DNA of 64,000 nt from assembly GCF_003313335.1 (NCBI RefSeq), contig NZ_QMHP01000006.1, positions 186,001-250,000 of the forward strand. The letters are read 5' to 3'. Below are positions 52,700 through 61,039 of the stretch, piece after piece; within the stretch, counting starts at the first letter, position 1; every line of letters starts with the position of its first letter. The notes beneath the pieces were generated by a model that did no database searches, had not been told where the DNA came from, and saw only the letters and a list, made by a program, of their open reading frames with translations. The translations under genes and the position numbers were made by a program. Origin of the DNA: Pedobacter zeaxanthinifaciens. GTDB lineage: Bacteria; Bacteroidota; Bacteroidia; Sphingobacteriales; Sphingobacteriaceae.

Positions 52700-53428
52700 A
52701 TGTCTTTGTTCAGCATTTATAAACTTTATTTTTCGCCTAACAAGCAGTTTGTCAAAAAACTTAAGAATGTACTTGGCTTTGTGCCTGGCAATCTTGCGTT
52801 GTACAAAATGGCGTTTAGGCATCGCTCTGTGGCCAAGGTTTTAAAAAACGGAAGCCGTAGCAGTAATGAGCGTTTAGAGTTTTTAGGTGATGCCATATTA
52901 GGCGCTGTAGTAGCCGAATTGCTTTTTAAAAGTTATCCCTACAAAGAGGAAGGCTTTTTAACCGAAATGCGCTCTAAAATTGTTAATAGAGCAAACTTAA
53001 ATCAACTGGCACGTAAAATGGGTTTTGACGAACTCATTATCTTTGATCAAAAAACAGTTAACTTCCAATCTAAACATCACTCGATGTATGGAGATGCCTT
53101 TGAGGCATTAATTGGTGCCATTTATTTGGATAAAGGCTATAACTTCACCAAAAATCTTATCCTTAAACGTATCATTAAACCATACGTTGATATCCACCAT
53201 TTGGAGATTACCGAGACCAATTTCAAGAGCCGCTTAATTGAGTGGTGCCAACGCCAAGGGAAAGATATTTCGTTTGATGTAGTTGAAAATGGCGAAGGTG
53301 AAAGTGCTAAATTATTTACTGTTAAGGTGGTTATAGACGGTGAAAGCTACGGTGTTGGTAGAGATTATAACAAAAAGAATGCTGAGAAATTAGCGGCTGA
53401 AAAAGCCTGCGAAGCCTTGTCTATTTGA
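52700..53428 (+). CDS. rnc: Ribonuclease III
   Basis: RNase III cuts double-stranded RNA in rRNA and mRNA processing. The 242-residue protein has the signature ERLEFLGDAILGAVVAELLF near 58-77 and the second acidic cluster GDAFEALIGAIYLDKG near 133-148, followed by the dsRNA-binding domain (about 168-242, with KLFTVKVVIDGESYGVG...AEKLAAEKA). The ATG at 52700 is the start; an overlapping TTG lies just before it. It completes the acpP-fabF-rnc cluster, 85 bp after fabF. Confidence 0.95.
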   Translation: MSLFSIYKLYFSPNKQFVKKLKNVLGFVPGNLALYKMAFRHRSVAKVLKNGSRSSNERLEFLGDAILGAVVAELLFKSYPYKEEGFLTEMRSKIVNRANLNQLARKMGFDELIIFDQKTVNFQSKHHSMYGDAFEALIGAIYLDKGYNFTKNLILKRIIKPYVDIHHLEITETNFKSRLIEWCQRQGKDISFDVVENGEGESAKLFTVKVVIDGESYGVGRDYNKKNAEKLAAEKACEALSI

Positions 53429-53483
53429 TGCGATAATGATTTGGTAGGATGATGAGCTAATTGTCTAAACAACCAAAAACCAA

Positions 53484-54203
53484 CTAATTACTTTTAGCTT
53501 TTCCAGCGGTATCACTATACTTTTTGTAGGAATCGTTGATCCACTTGATGCCATCATATACATTCCAGTTTTTAGCTTGATCGTAAGTTGGCCTGTAATT
53601 CACTAAAAAATCTTCTAGTTCTTTTCCGCTTAAGCCCGTTTGTTGGTTAATTAACGTTTTGTTGTAGTATTGGTCAACATGGCTGTCCTGCATTTCGTTT
53701 TGATACATGGTGTTGAACCTACGAGCCTGTTTTGGAGTACGGCCAAATAATTCATAAACTGCCGTAAGTGGCGAAAAAATAAATGAAAGTAAAGGTGGTT
53801 TGCCACCGTAAAACGATCCTTTGTTTCGAAAGTCTTTCTTGATTTCGTTAAGGGCTTGTTTTTTTGTCTGTCCAGTAACTACCACCTCATTTAGCATAGT
53901 GCCTTTGTTAAGGTAAAGCACCAAGTCTTTTGTGTCTTTTACCACAACCTGCAAATCGCTAAAGTTCCTTTTGGTAACAAGTAAGGTGTCTCCAATTGAT
54001 GCTTTAATAGTGAAAAGTCCTATATCATTACTGCCCGCAGAAAAGCCTGTTCGTTTATTTTTTACTTCGGCTAAGGCTATGCGCAGGGTAGTGCCTTTTT
54101 CAAAAAGCACACCCGTTAAGGTAAAATTTTGCTGTGCATTTAATTTGCTGGTACTAAACAGCAAAAACACAGCGCAAAACAAATATTTTAACTTAACAAA
54201 CAT
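53484..54203 (-). CDS. Exported carboxypeptidase-regulatory-like domain protein
   Basis: A 239-residue exported protein. The signal peptide (about 1-23, ending LNAQ) precedes a beta-sandwich CarboxypepD_reg-like domain (about 25-100; FTLTGVLFEKGTTLRIALAEVKNK, then a conserved DTLLVTK and LNEVVVTG that resembles a TonB-receptor plug linker). The C-terminal half is polar, with no known motif. No beta-barrel follows, so it is not itself a TonB receptor. It is convergent with rnc and divergent from plsC. Function unknown. Confidence 0.75.
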   Translation of the reverse strand: MFVKLKYLFCAVFLLFSTSKLNAQQNFTLTGVLFEKGTTLRIALAEVKNKRTGFSAGSNDIGLFTIKASIGDTLLVTKRNFSDLQVVVKDTKDLVLYLNKGTMLNEVVVTGQTKKQALNEIKKDFRNKGSFYGGKPPLLSFIFSPLTAVYELFGRTPKQARRFNTMYQNEMQDSHVDQYYNKTLINQQTGLSGKELEDFLVNYRPTYDQAKNWNVYDGIKWINDSYKKYSDTAGKAKSN

Positions 54204-54273
54204 GGCGGCGTTAGTATTTATTTGTAAACTTAATAAATGTTTCGATTTTTGGAGAGTTAAAAAAGGTTAAACC

Positions 54274-55011
54274 ATGCGAAAGGTGTTGTCCAGCTTGTAT
54301 CTTTTATACGCCTCAATGATATTTATTGCGTTGATGTTAATGGCTTTACCTTTCGTATTGCTGTTCTCGGCAACATTGCCTTTAGCCACTGGAAAGCGCA
54401 CAATTTTAGTTGTTCTGCGAATTTGGGCAAGCTTATTTAGTTTTTTCAGTGGCTTTTGGATAACAACCAAAAACAAATCAAAGGTTGACATTTCAAAATC
54501 ACATATTTACGTGGGCAACCATGGCTCTTATTTAGATGCGGTGGCTGTTTGCGTTAGCTTGCCGCAATACTTTAGTGCTTTAGGCAAGGTAGAAATTACC
54601 AAAGTGCCCGTATTTGGGTTAATTTACAAACGTATTGTGGTATTAATTGACAGAAGCAGTAAGGAAAGCAGAGAACAATCCGTAGCTGCTTTGAAAACGG
54701 ATATTGCAAATGGGCAATCCATACTTATTTTTGCGGAAGGTACCATGAACCAAACTGAAAAGCCCCTTGCTGATTTTTACGATGGAGCTTTTAGAATTGC
54801 GATTGAAACGCAAACTCCTATCATACCTTTCGTGATGATTAACAATAGAAAGCTGCTCCCAAGAAAAGATCCGCTTTTGGCTAGGCCGGGTTTAATTACT
54901 ACCATTTTATTGCCCGAAGTTTCGGTAAGTGGTTTAAGTATGGAGGATGTGCCTGCGTTGAAAAAGAAGGTTTATGATTTGATGGAGGAGTCGATAAATA
55001 GCTGCCGATAG
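54274..55011 (+). CDS. 1-acyl-glycerol-3-phosphate acyltransferase family protein (PlsC-like)
   Basis: A 245-residue membrane-associated acyltransferase that would acylate lysophosphatidate or a related lysolipid. Catalytic NHGSYLD (H-x4-D) near 82-88, FAEGTMNQ (the EGT motif) near 152-159, and two N-terminal hydrophobic segments (about 10-35 and 45-62). The HX4D and EGT boxes are intact. Several paralogues usually exist, so whether it is the main PlsC is uncertain. A long perfect hairpin (55012-55056) follows at once. Confidence 0.87.
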   Translation: MRKVLSSLYLLYASMIFIALMLMALPFVLLFSATLPLATGKRTILVVLRIWASLFSFFSGFWITTKNKSKVDISKSHIYVGNHGSYLDAVAVCVSLPQYFSALGKVEITKVPVFGLIYKRIVVLIDRSSKESREQSVAALKTDIANGQSILIFAEGTMNQTEKPLADFYDGAFRIAIETQTPIIPFVMINNRKLLPRKDPLLARPGLITTILLPEVSVSGLSMEDVPALKKKVYDLMEESINSCR

Positions 55012-55056
55012 CTTTGTCAATCTTACGGGCATCATGTTTATTAAAGATTGACAAAG
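55012..55056 (+). terminator. Long hairpin directly after the plsC-like stop codon
   Basis: CTTTGTCAATCTT (55012-55024) pairs perfectly with AAGATTGACAAAG (55044-55056) over 13 bp with a 19-base loop. The stem starts right after the TAG. There is no strong T run, so it may be a terminator or an mRNA-stabilising hairpin. Confidence 0.6.
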
Positions 55057-55412
55057 TTTGTGCAATGGGGTAAACGTCAGATTAGCAGTGAAAATTGCTG
55101 AACAGCTTTTTCACTAATCAACGCAATGTTTGGATTTTTTTATAATCAAGCGGGTTATGTTTGCGTTTAAATATGTGGTTAAGAAGTAATTTAAAAGCTG
55201 ATGTCACCCTGAATTTATTGCAGGGTTAGTTAGCAGGATTAAGGCCCGAAACTAAGTTTGTTAAACCTGATGGCAATGGCAGCCCCGAGGAACGAGGGCT
55301 ATAATGGACAGCAGGGCTATCACAACCGAAGAATTACTGACATACGTTTTCAATTAATTAGTCTATATTCAAAACCTTACGTCTTACACGTTCTAGCTCA
55401 AATCCTTTTTAC
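55057..55412. other. Repeat-rich intergenic region before yicC
   Basis: No open frame is supported. It holds a short block GTCACCCTGAATTTATTGCA near 55203-55222 and a structured repeat at 55239-55330. A -7 box for yicC follows at its right end. The rest is AT-rich without clear signals. Confidence 0.6.
55239..55330. repeat. Structured intergenic element with nested stems
   Basis: An outer pair CCTG (55266-55269) with CAGG (55312-55315) encloses AGCCC...GGGCT, giving a nested hairpin in the part reading GCAGCCCCGAGGAACGAGGG. The parts outside the stems, such as CCGAAACTAAGTTTGTTAAA, are single-stranded by eye. From memory similar sequences recur in Sphingobacteriaceae intergenic regions, which I could not check. 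Confidence 0.5.
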
Positions 55413-55420
55413 TATCTTTG
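55413..55420 (+). promoter_or_regulatory. -7 box 3 bp before the yicC start codon
   Basis: TATCTTTG is a perfect TAnnTTTG box. A TTC lies 19 bp upstream in place of TTG. The ATG at 55424 is only three bases further on, so the transcript would be leaderless or nearly so. Confidence 0.55.
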
Positions 55421-55423
55421 CAC

Positions 55424-56299
55424 ATGATAAAATCAATGACCGGCTTTGGCTTGGCATCCACCGATCACGAAAGTGTGAAGTTTTCTGTTGAGATCAAGTC
55501 GCTAAACTCGAAGTTTTTAGAGTTGGGTTTGAAAATCCCTAAAGCTTTCTCAGACAAAGAACTTTACCTGCGCAACTTGTGCAATAAGGAAATTGAACGT
55601 GGCAAGGTGAGTATCGCGATTACTGTTGAACGCAGTGAAGAGACACAAAAAGGGGCTTCTATCAATGAAATTCTTTTAAAGCAATACTATAATCAGCTGA
55701 TTGAGCTTAATAAAAGCTTAGGGGCTAATATTGACAATCTGTTGCCTACGGTATTGAATTTGCCAGAAGTAATTACTTATACAGAAGAGGAAGCCAGTGA
55801 AAGCGAGTGGAAGGTTTTGGAAAGTACTTTTGCAAAGGCACTGAAAAATTTCAATCAGTTCAGACTGGATGAAGGCGCAATCTTAAAAGCTGATTTAGAG
55901 CTACGCATTAAAAATATCATGGGCTTTTTTGCCGAAGTGGCCAAGCTTGCTCCATTGAGGATTCCTAATATTAAAAATAGGTTAACGCAATTTTTGGAAG
56001 ACACCGTAGGGAAAGTGAATTACGACCAAAATAGATTTGAACAGGAATTGATTTATTATATCGATAAATTGGACATCACCGAAGAGCAAACCCGCTTGAA
56101 AAGTCACTGCGATTACTTTATAGAAACGTTGAAGGATAAAGATGCCAATGGTAAAAAGTTGGGCTTTATTTCGCAAGAAATTGGCAGAGAAATTAACACG
56201 ATGGGTTCCAAAGCTAACGATGCGCAAATACAGCAATTGGTGGTGGGAATGAAAGAAGAGTTAGAAAAAATTAAAGAACAGTTACTTAATGTGTTGTAA
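55424..56299 (+). CDS. YicC family endoribonuclease-like protein
   Basis: A 291-residue YicC/DUF1732 protein; E. coli YicC is an endoribonuclease involved in small-RNA turnover. Seen: the family start MIKSMTGFGLAST, IEIKSLNSKFLELGLKIPK near 26-45 (here VEIKSLNSKF), the central helical part, and the C-terminal GKKLGFISQEIGREINTMGSKAND near 245-268, which is the strongest match. The start codon is the ATG 55424. gmk follows 60 bp later, the common yicC-gmk order. Confidence 0.88.
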   Translation: MIKSMTGFGLASTDHESVKFSVEIKSLNSKFLELGLKIPKAFSDKELYLRNLCNKEIERGKVSIAITVERSEETQKGASINEILLKQYYNQLIELNKSLGANIDNLLPTVLNLPEVITYTEEEASESEWKVLESTFAKALKNFNQFRLDEGAILKADLELRIKNIMGFFAEVAKLAPLRIPNIKNRLTQFLEDTVGKVNYDQNRFEQELIYYIDKLDITEEQTRLKSHCDYFIETLKDKDANGKKLGFISQEIGREINTMGSKANDAQIQQLVVGMKEELEKIKEQLLNVL

Positions 56300-56359
56300 A
56301 GTTGGAGGGTTGAAATGTTGCAACGTTTCAACTTTTCAGCGTTATAACCTTTCAACAAT

Positions 56360-56929
56360 ATGAAACAAGGCAAACTCATTATATTTTCGGCGCCATCCGG
56401 AGCTGGTAAAACTACCATTGTAAAGCACCTTTTAAGCAAATTTGAAAACTTAAGCTTTTCAATTTCGGCTACTACTAGGGAGCTACGCGGCGACGAGCAA
56501 AACCATAAAGATTATTATTTCATTAGCAAAGAAGAGTTTTTGCACAAAGTTGCACACCAAGAATTTGTGGAGTTTGAAGAGGTGTATAGCGGCACATTTT
56601 ACGGTACTTTACGCTCAGAGATACAGCGCATTTGGGATGAAGGTAAGCATGTAATTTTTGACATTGATGTAGAGGGAGGATTGCGCTTAAAACGTAAGTT
56701 TGAAAAAGATGCATTGGCGATTTTTGTGCAGCCGCCATCATTGGAGGTTTTAAAATCACGTTTGGCGGGTAGAGGAACAGATAGCGAGGAGAAGCTTCAG
56801 GAGCGTTATGCAAAGGCAGAAAAGGAATTGGCTTACGCTGATAAATTTGATGTTATTCTTAAAAATTTTGATTTGGACACTGCTTGTGCCGAAGCCGAAC
56901 AGTTGGTGGGAGATTTTTTAAGAAGTTAA
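56360..56929 (+). CDS. gmk: Guanylate kinase
   Basis: Gmk phosphorylates GMP to GDP using ATP. The 189-residue protein has P-loop FSAPSGAGKTTIVKHLL near 9-25, SISATTRELRGDE near 36-48 (GMP-binding), VEFEEVYSGTFYGTLRSEI near 67-85, and the DIDVEGGLRLK stretch near 98-108. Length matches the single-domain enzyme. It lies between yicC and nadD; the 173-bp gap to nadD is filled with two dispersed repeat motifs, so nadD may or may not be on the same transcript. Confidence 0.95.
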   Translation: MKQGKLIIFSAPSGAGKTTIVKHLLSKFENLSFSISATTRELRGDEQNHKDYYFISKEEFLHKVAHQEFVEFEEVYSGTFYGTLRSEIQRIWDEGKHVIFDIDVEGGLRLKRKFEKDALAIFVQPPSLEVLKSRLAGRGTDSEEKLQERYAKAEKELAYADKFDVILKNFDLDTACAEAEQLVGDFLRS

Positions 56930-56937
56930 TTTTAATA

Positions 56938-57086
56938 GTTAGTCATTGCGAAGTGACGCATGCTCCGTTAGTTCGGAGAAGTAATCTTAAGGCGGTTTGT
57001 CATTCTGAGCATAGCGAAGAAACTGTAAGCAAATGAGAATGAATTAACAGATTCCTCCTATCGTCGGAATGACAGAGCGATCGAAT
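56938..57086. repeat. Two dispersed-repeat motifs between gmk and nadD
   Basis: The first block reads GTCATTGCGAAGTGACG with a partner AGTAATCTTAAG (about 56942-56993). The second is an imperfect inverted pair: TGTCATTCTGAGCATAGCGA (57000-57019) against CTATCGTCGGAATGACAG near 57058-57075. Both resemble palindromic repeats that I recall from many Bacteroidota genomes; I could not check this. Confidence 0.65.
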
Positions 57087-57102
57087 ACATAGTTTTATAG
57101 AA

Positions 57103-57672
57103 ATGACAGGTCTCTTTTTCGGTTCATTTAACCCTATTCACATTGGTCATTTAATTATTGCTAATTATATGGCTAGCTATACCGATTTAAAGGAAGTTTG
57201 GTTTGTGGTGTCACCGCATAACCCGCTGAAGCAAAAAAGTGGCTTGGCCGATATGTATGACCGCTTAGAAATGGTCCGCTTAGCTACCGAAAATGCACCT
57301 CAATTGCAAGTGAGCGATATTGAGTTTAAATTGCCTCAGCCTTCATATACTATTGATACTTTAGCTTATTTGAAGGAGAAACATCCTAATAAGAAATTTG
57401 CGCTGATAATGGGTGCCGATAACTTGGCTTCGTTTAAAAAGTGGAAAAATTACGAAATCCTATTGGAGCAGCATCAATTGTTTGTTTATCCCCGACCGGG
57501 CATTGATTTAAGCGAGTGGGAAAATCATCCGTCGGTAGTGATTACACAAACACCTCAAATGGAAATTTCCTCTACTTTTATCCGCAATGCGATAAAGGAA
57601 CAAAAAAGCATCCAGTTTTTAGTGCCGGATGCTGTTATAGATTTTATGGATAAGAAAAGCCTTTATCGTTGA
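57103..57672 (+). CDS. nadD: Nicotinate-nucleotide adenylyltransferase
   Basis: NadD joins nicotinate mononucleotide and ATP to make deamido-NAD. The 189-residue protein has the nucleotidyltransferase motif GSFNPIHIGHLIIANYM near 6-22 (HxGH), VVSPHNPLK near 38-46, MGADNLASFKKWKNY near 105-119, and the C-terminal ISSTFIRNAI near 165-174 (ISSTxxR). The length is typical. Its stop codon is overlapped by an inverted-repeat element shared with the tadA repeats. It converges on glnS. Confidence 0.94.
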   Translation: MTGLFFGSFNPIHIGHLIIANYMASYTDLKEVWFVVSPHNPLKQKSGLADMYDRLEMVRLATENAPQLQVSDIEFKLPQPSYTIDTLAYLKEKHPNKKFALIMGADNLASFKKWKNYEILLEQHQLFVYPRPGIDLSEWENHPSVVITQTPQMEISSTFIRNAIKEQKSIQFLVPDAVIDFMDKKSLYR

Positions 57673-57740
57673 TTTACGATTTTAGATGGACGAATTACGA
57701 TTGTGTTAGTTGCTAAATCTAAAATCGTAATTCGTAAATC
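57671..57740. repeat. Inverted element between nadD and glnS, related to the 76-bp repeats
   Basis: The left arm GATTTACGATTTTAGAT (57671-57687) is mirrored by a right arm ending TTCGTAAATC (57731-57740). The right arm has 7 extra bases (ATTACGA on the complement), giving a bulged stem of 9 + 8 bp. The left arm with its following CGAATTACGATT is nearly the AT-rich half of the tadA repeat. It probably terminates both convergent genes. Confidence 0.75.
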
Positions 57741-57743
57741 CCC

Positions 57744-59393
57744 TTATCCTTTCCAGCTATCTTTTAAGGAAACTACTCTGTTAAATACCAAGTGATCAGC
57801 AGTAGAATCTTTATCTAAACAGAAATAACCTTTTCTAATAAATTGATAACCTGTTCCTATTGTAGCTTGGGCTAGCGCAGGTTCAATATAAACGTTCTGC
57901 AGTATCTCTTTGCTATTAGGGTTAAGATAGTCTTTGAAGTCGCCCTCTTCTGCATCAGGTGATACCACACTAAACAAACGATCATACAAACGAACCTCAG
58001 CGGTTTTTGCGTGTTTAGTACTTACCCAATGAATGGTGCCTTTCACGTTAATTCCGCTGGTATCATTGCCGCTTTTTGATTCAGGAATATAAGTACAGTG
58101 AATCTCAGTAACGTTACCATTTTCGTCCTTCACAAAAGTGTCGCATTTAACAATGTAAGCAAACTTTAAGCGTACCATTGCCCCTGGTGCCAACCGGAAC
58201 CATTTTTTTGCAGGCTCTTCCGTGAAATCCTCACGCTCAATCCAAAGTTCATTGCTGAACGGAATTTCCCTTGTGCCGCCTTTATCATCTGCTTCAGGGT
58301 TGTTTTCTCCAATCAAAATCTCCCCATCACCTTCGTAATTAGTGATGACAAGTTTAATAGGATCTAAAACTGCCATTGCTCTGGTCGCCTTTTTATTCAA
58401 ATCCTCACGAATACAAAACTCCAATAAGCTTAGCTCAATTAAATTCTCTCTTTTTGCAATACCAATACGCTCACAAAATTCGCGGATACTTTCAGGCGTG
58501 TAACCTCTTCTGCGCAAACCACTGATGGTTGGCATACGTGGGTCATCCCAGCCAGAAACAAAGCCTTCATTTACCAATTGTAAAAGCTTGCGCTTGCTCA
58601 TTACTGTGTAAGTAAGGTTTAAGCGTGCAAATTCGTATTGTTTAGATGGAAATATGCCTAATTGAGCAATAAACCAATCATAAAGTTCCCTATGCGAAAC
58701 ATACTCTAACGTACAGATAGAGTGCGTAATGTTTTCAATGCTATCGCTTTGGCCGTGTGCAAAATCATACATCGGATAAATGCACCAAGCATCTCCAGTA
58801 CGGTGGTGGTGCGCATGTTTAATGCGATAAATGATTGGATCACGCATCAACATATTTGGACTGGCCATATCAATTTTGGCCCGTAAAATACATGCGCCAT
58901 CAGCAAATTCGCCATTTTTCATTTTAGCGAAAAGCTCCAAGTTTTCTTCAACGCTTCTATCTCTATTTTTGCTTGCTATACCAGGCTCAGTTGGTGTGCC
59001 CTTTTGGTTAGCAATTTCTTCTGCAGTGCTATCATCAACGTAAGCCAAGCCTTTTTCTATCAACTGAACGGCATAATTGTACAACTGATCAAAATAATCG
59101 GAGGCATACAATTCATTTTTCCATTGAAAACCTAACCATTGAATATCTTCTTGCTGACTGTTAACGTACTCTGTTTTTTCCGTTACAGGGTTGGTATCAT
59201 CGAACCTCAAATTGGTATAGCCGCCATATTTTTGGGTTAATCCAAAATTTAAGCAAATTGCTTTTGCATGGCCGATATGTAAATATCCATTAGGTTCTGG
59301 CGGAAAACGCGTTACCAGTGTTTCATATTTTCCACTTTTTAAATCATTCTCTATAATTTCTTCTATAAAGTTCAATGATTTTTCCTCGCTCAT
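57744..59393 (-). CDS. glnS: Glutamine-tRNA ligase
   Basis: GlnRS charges tRNA-Gln directly. The 549-residue class I synthetase has the HIGH-type motif [16 protein letters not shown] near 26-41, the KMSKS-type [11 protein letters not shown] near 264-274, and [11 protein letters not shown] near 62-72. The C-terminal anticodon-binding domains (about 340-549) are full length. Having glnS argues that Gln-tRNA is made directly and not through the amidotransferase route. It is monocistronic, and converges with nadD. Confidence 0.95.
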   Translation of the reverse strand: MSEEKSLNFIEEIIENDLKSGKYETLVTRFPPEPNGYLHIGHAKAICLNFGLTQKYGGYTNLRFDDTNPVTEKTEYVNSQQEDIQWLGFQWKNELYASDYFDQLYNYAVQLIEKGLAYVDDSTAEEIANQKGTPTEPGIASKNRDRSVEENLELFAKMKNGEFADGACILRAKIDMASPNMLMRDPIIYRIKHAHHHRTGDAWCIYPMYDFAHGQSDSIENITHSICTLEYVSHRELYDWFIAQLGIFPSKQYEFARLNLTYTVMSKRKLLQLVNEGFVSGWDDPRMPTISGLRRRGYTPESIREFCERIGIAKRENLIELSLLEFCIREDLNKKATRAMAVLDPIKLVITNYEGDGEILIGENNPEADDKGGTREIPFSNELWIEREDFTEEPAKKWFRLAPGAMVRLKFAYIVKCDTFVKDENGNVTEIHCTYIPESKSGNDTSGINVKGTIHWVSTKHAKTAEVRLYDRLFSVVSPDAEEGDFKDYLNPNSKEILQNVYIEPALAQATIGTGYQFIRKGYFCLDKDSTADHLVFNRVVSLKDSWKG

Positions 59394-59660
59394 ATGTTAA
59401 TTCAAAAGTTAAAATTCAAAAATAAAAACATTGCCAAAACGCAAAAAAGAGACTACTTTTCTTAAAGTGTTTATGATGATAATGTTCGAATTTCAAAGTT
59501 AACCAAATTTAGGGTAATTTAAAGTGCAATGGACGATGGAATACAATAAAGGACGCGGAACAAAAATCTTTGAATAAGACTTAAAAGAAGTCAAAAAACG
59601 AAACATCCAACGAACCAAACAACTATTTTACTACTTTTACATCTATCAAGGTTACCAAAT

Positions 59661-60080
59661 ATGAACAAAACACTAAACAGGCCTATCAGGGTGCTTGTAG
59701 CTAAAGTAGGTTTAGATGGCCATGATAGAGGCGCCAAAGTAATAGCCACATCACTTAGGGATGCCGGAATGGAAGTGATTTACACCGGGCTAAGGCAAAC
59801 ACCAGAAATGGTAGTGAATACTGCACTGCAGGAAGATGTGGATGCCATTGGAATTTCTATCTTATCTGGAGCGCACATGACAGTTTTCCCCAAGGTGATG
59901 GAAATAATGAAGCAAAAGGAGCTGACGGATGTTTTGGTTACCGGAGGCGGAATTATTCCAGAAGCAGACATCAAAAAACTGCAGGAAATTGGCGTGGGTG
60001 AACTTTTTCCTCCCGGCACTGCCATGAAAGATATCGTTACTTACATAGAAAACTGGGTTGTAGAAAACAGAAGTTTCTAG
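59661..60080 (+). CDS. Stand-alone cobalamin-binding subunit of methylmalonyl-CoA mutase type
   Basis: A 139-residue protein equal to the B12-binding C-terminal domain of methylmalonyl-CoA mutase. It has the DxHxxG cobalamin motif as DGHDRG near 19-24 (the His ligates cobalt), the SILSGAH motif near 74-80 and the [11 protein letters not shown] / FPPGTAM pattern near 97-125. No substrate-binding half is fused, so a separate large subunit must exist outside the window. Enoyl-CoA hydratase follows 36 bp later. With MeaB at 30281 it points to B12-dependent acyl-CoA rearrangement. Isobutyryl-CoA or ethylmalonyl-CoA mutases share this small-subunit form, so the substrate is open. Confidence 0.9.
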   Translation: MNKTLNRPIRVLVAKVGLDGHDRGAKVIATSLRDAGMEVIYTGLRQTPEMVVNTALQEDVDAIGISILSGAHMTVFPKVMEIMKQKELTDVLVTGGGIIPEADIKKLQEIGVGELFPPGTAMKDIVTYIENWVVENRSF

Positions 60081-60116
60081 TAAATCCACCTTTTTAACAC
60101 AAATCAACTTATTGTT

Positions 60117-60899
60117 ATGAACTATCAGCAAATCATAGCCGAATTAAAAGAAAACGTACTTTATATTACCATTAACCGTCCGCAGAAACTTAACGCACTT
60201 AATAAGGAGGTGCTTAGTGAACTGGCTGATGCCATTGCGAACGCTCAAACCAATACGGAGGTTAGCGTTATTTTGTTAACTGGCGCTGGTGAAAAGGCAT
60301 TTGTGGCAGGGGCCGATATTTCTGAATTTCAAAATTATAGCTTAGAAGAAGGTAGGCAGTTGGCTCATGATGGGCATTCGAAAGTTTTTAACGCCATTGA
60401 GCAATCCTCTAAACCTGTAATTGCAGCAATTAATGGTTTTGCGTTAGGAGGTGGATTAGAGTTGGCTATGGCCTGCCATATTAGAATTGCCAGTGATAAT
60501 GCTAAGCTAGGGCTTCCCGAAGTTACTTTAGGACTAATTCCGGGGTATGGCGGTACACAACGCTTAGCTCAGCTGGTGGGCAAAGGTCTTGCTTTCGAAA
60601 TGATTTTTACTGCGGATATGATTACTGCACAAAAAGCAGAGCAGGTTGGCTTGGTAAATTACGTTGTGCCTCAGGAGCAGTTATTGCAGAAGGCGGAGGA
60701 GCTTATTGCAAAAATAAAACAACGAGCACCTTTGGCATTAGCAAGTGCAGTTAGGGCCGTTAATGCAGGGTTTAACCCACAGCTAAACGGTTACCAAACC
60801 GAGATTGAAGAATTTGGTAAATGTTTCGATACCGCAGATTTTAAAGAAGGAAGTAGTGCATTTTTAGAAAAGCGCAAAGCGATCTTTAAAGGCGAGTAG
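60117..60899 (+). CDS. Enoyl-CoA hydratase/isomerase family protein
   Basis: A 260-residue crotonase-fold enzyme that hydrates trans-2-enoyl-CoA. Seen: VLYITINRPQKLNALN near 14-29, KAFVAGADISEF near 63-74, FALGGGLELAMACHIRIA near 104-121, and LPEVTLGLIPGYGGTQRL near 128-145. The two catalytic glutamates (GGGLELA and GLPEVTLG) are both present, so hydratase activity is likely. It follows the B12 subunit by 36 bp and probably shares its transcript. Confidence 0.92.
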   Translation: MNYQQIIAELKENVLYITINRPQKLNALNKEVLSELADAIANAQTNTEVSVILLTGAGEKAFVAGADISEFQNYSLEEGRQLAHDGHSKVFNAIEQSSKPVIAAINGFALGGGLELAMACHIRIASDNAKLGLPEVTLGLIPGYGGTQRLAQLVGKGLAFEMIFTADMITAQKAEQVGLVNYVVPQEQLLQKAEELIAKIKQRAPLALASAVRAVNAGFNPQLNGYQTEIEEFGKCFDTADFKEGSSAFLEKRKAIFKGE

Positions 60900-61039
60900 T
60901 TGCCAAATAATCAATTAGATAGCAGTGTAGGCCATTTTTGATGACTTATGTTAAAAACGTGGAAAAATTTTCCCAATTCCTTTTTTTCTTTGTAATTTAG
61001 CTTTGAAAACAATCTGCCAACTATATTAACTAACACTCT

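Noticed and set aside
60900..61039. Sigma-54 promoter for the response regulator
   Set aside because: No TGGCAC-N5-TTGC pattern with the right spacing; a TAGCTTTG -7-like box is more likely.
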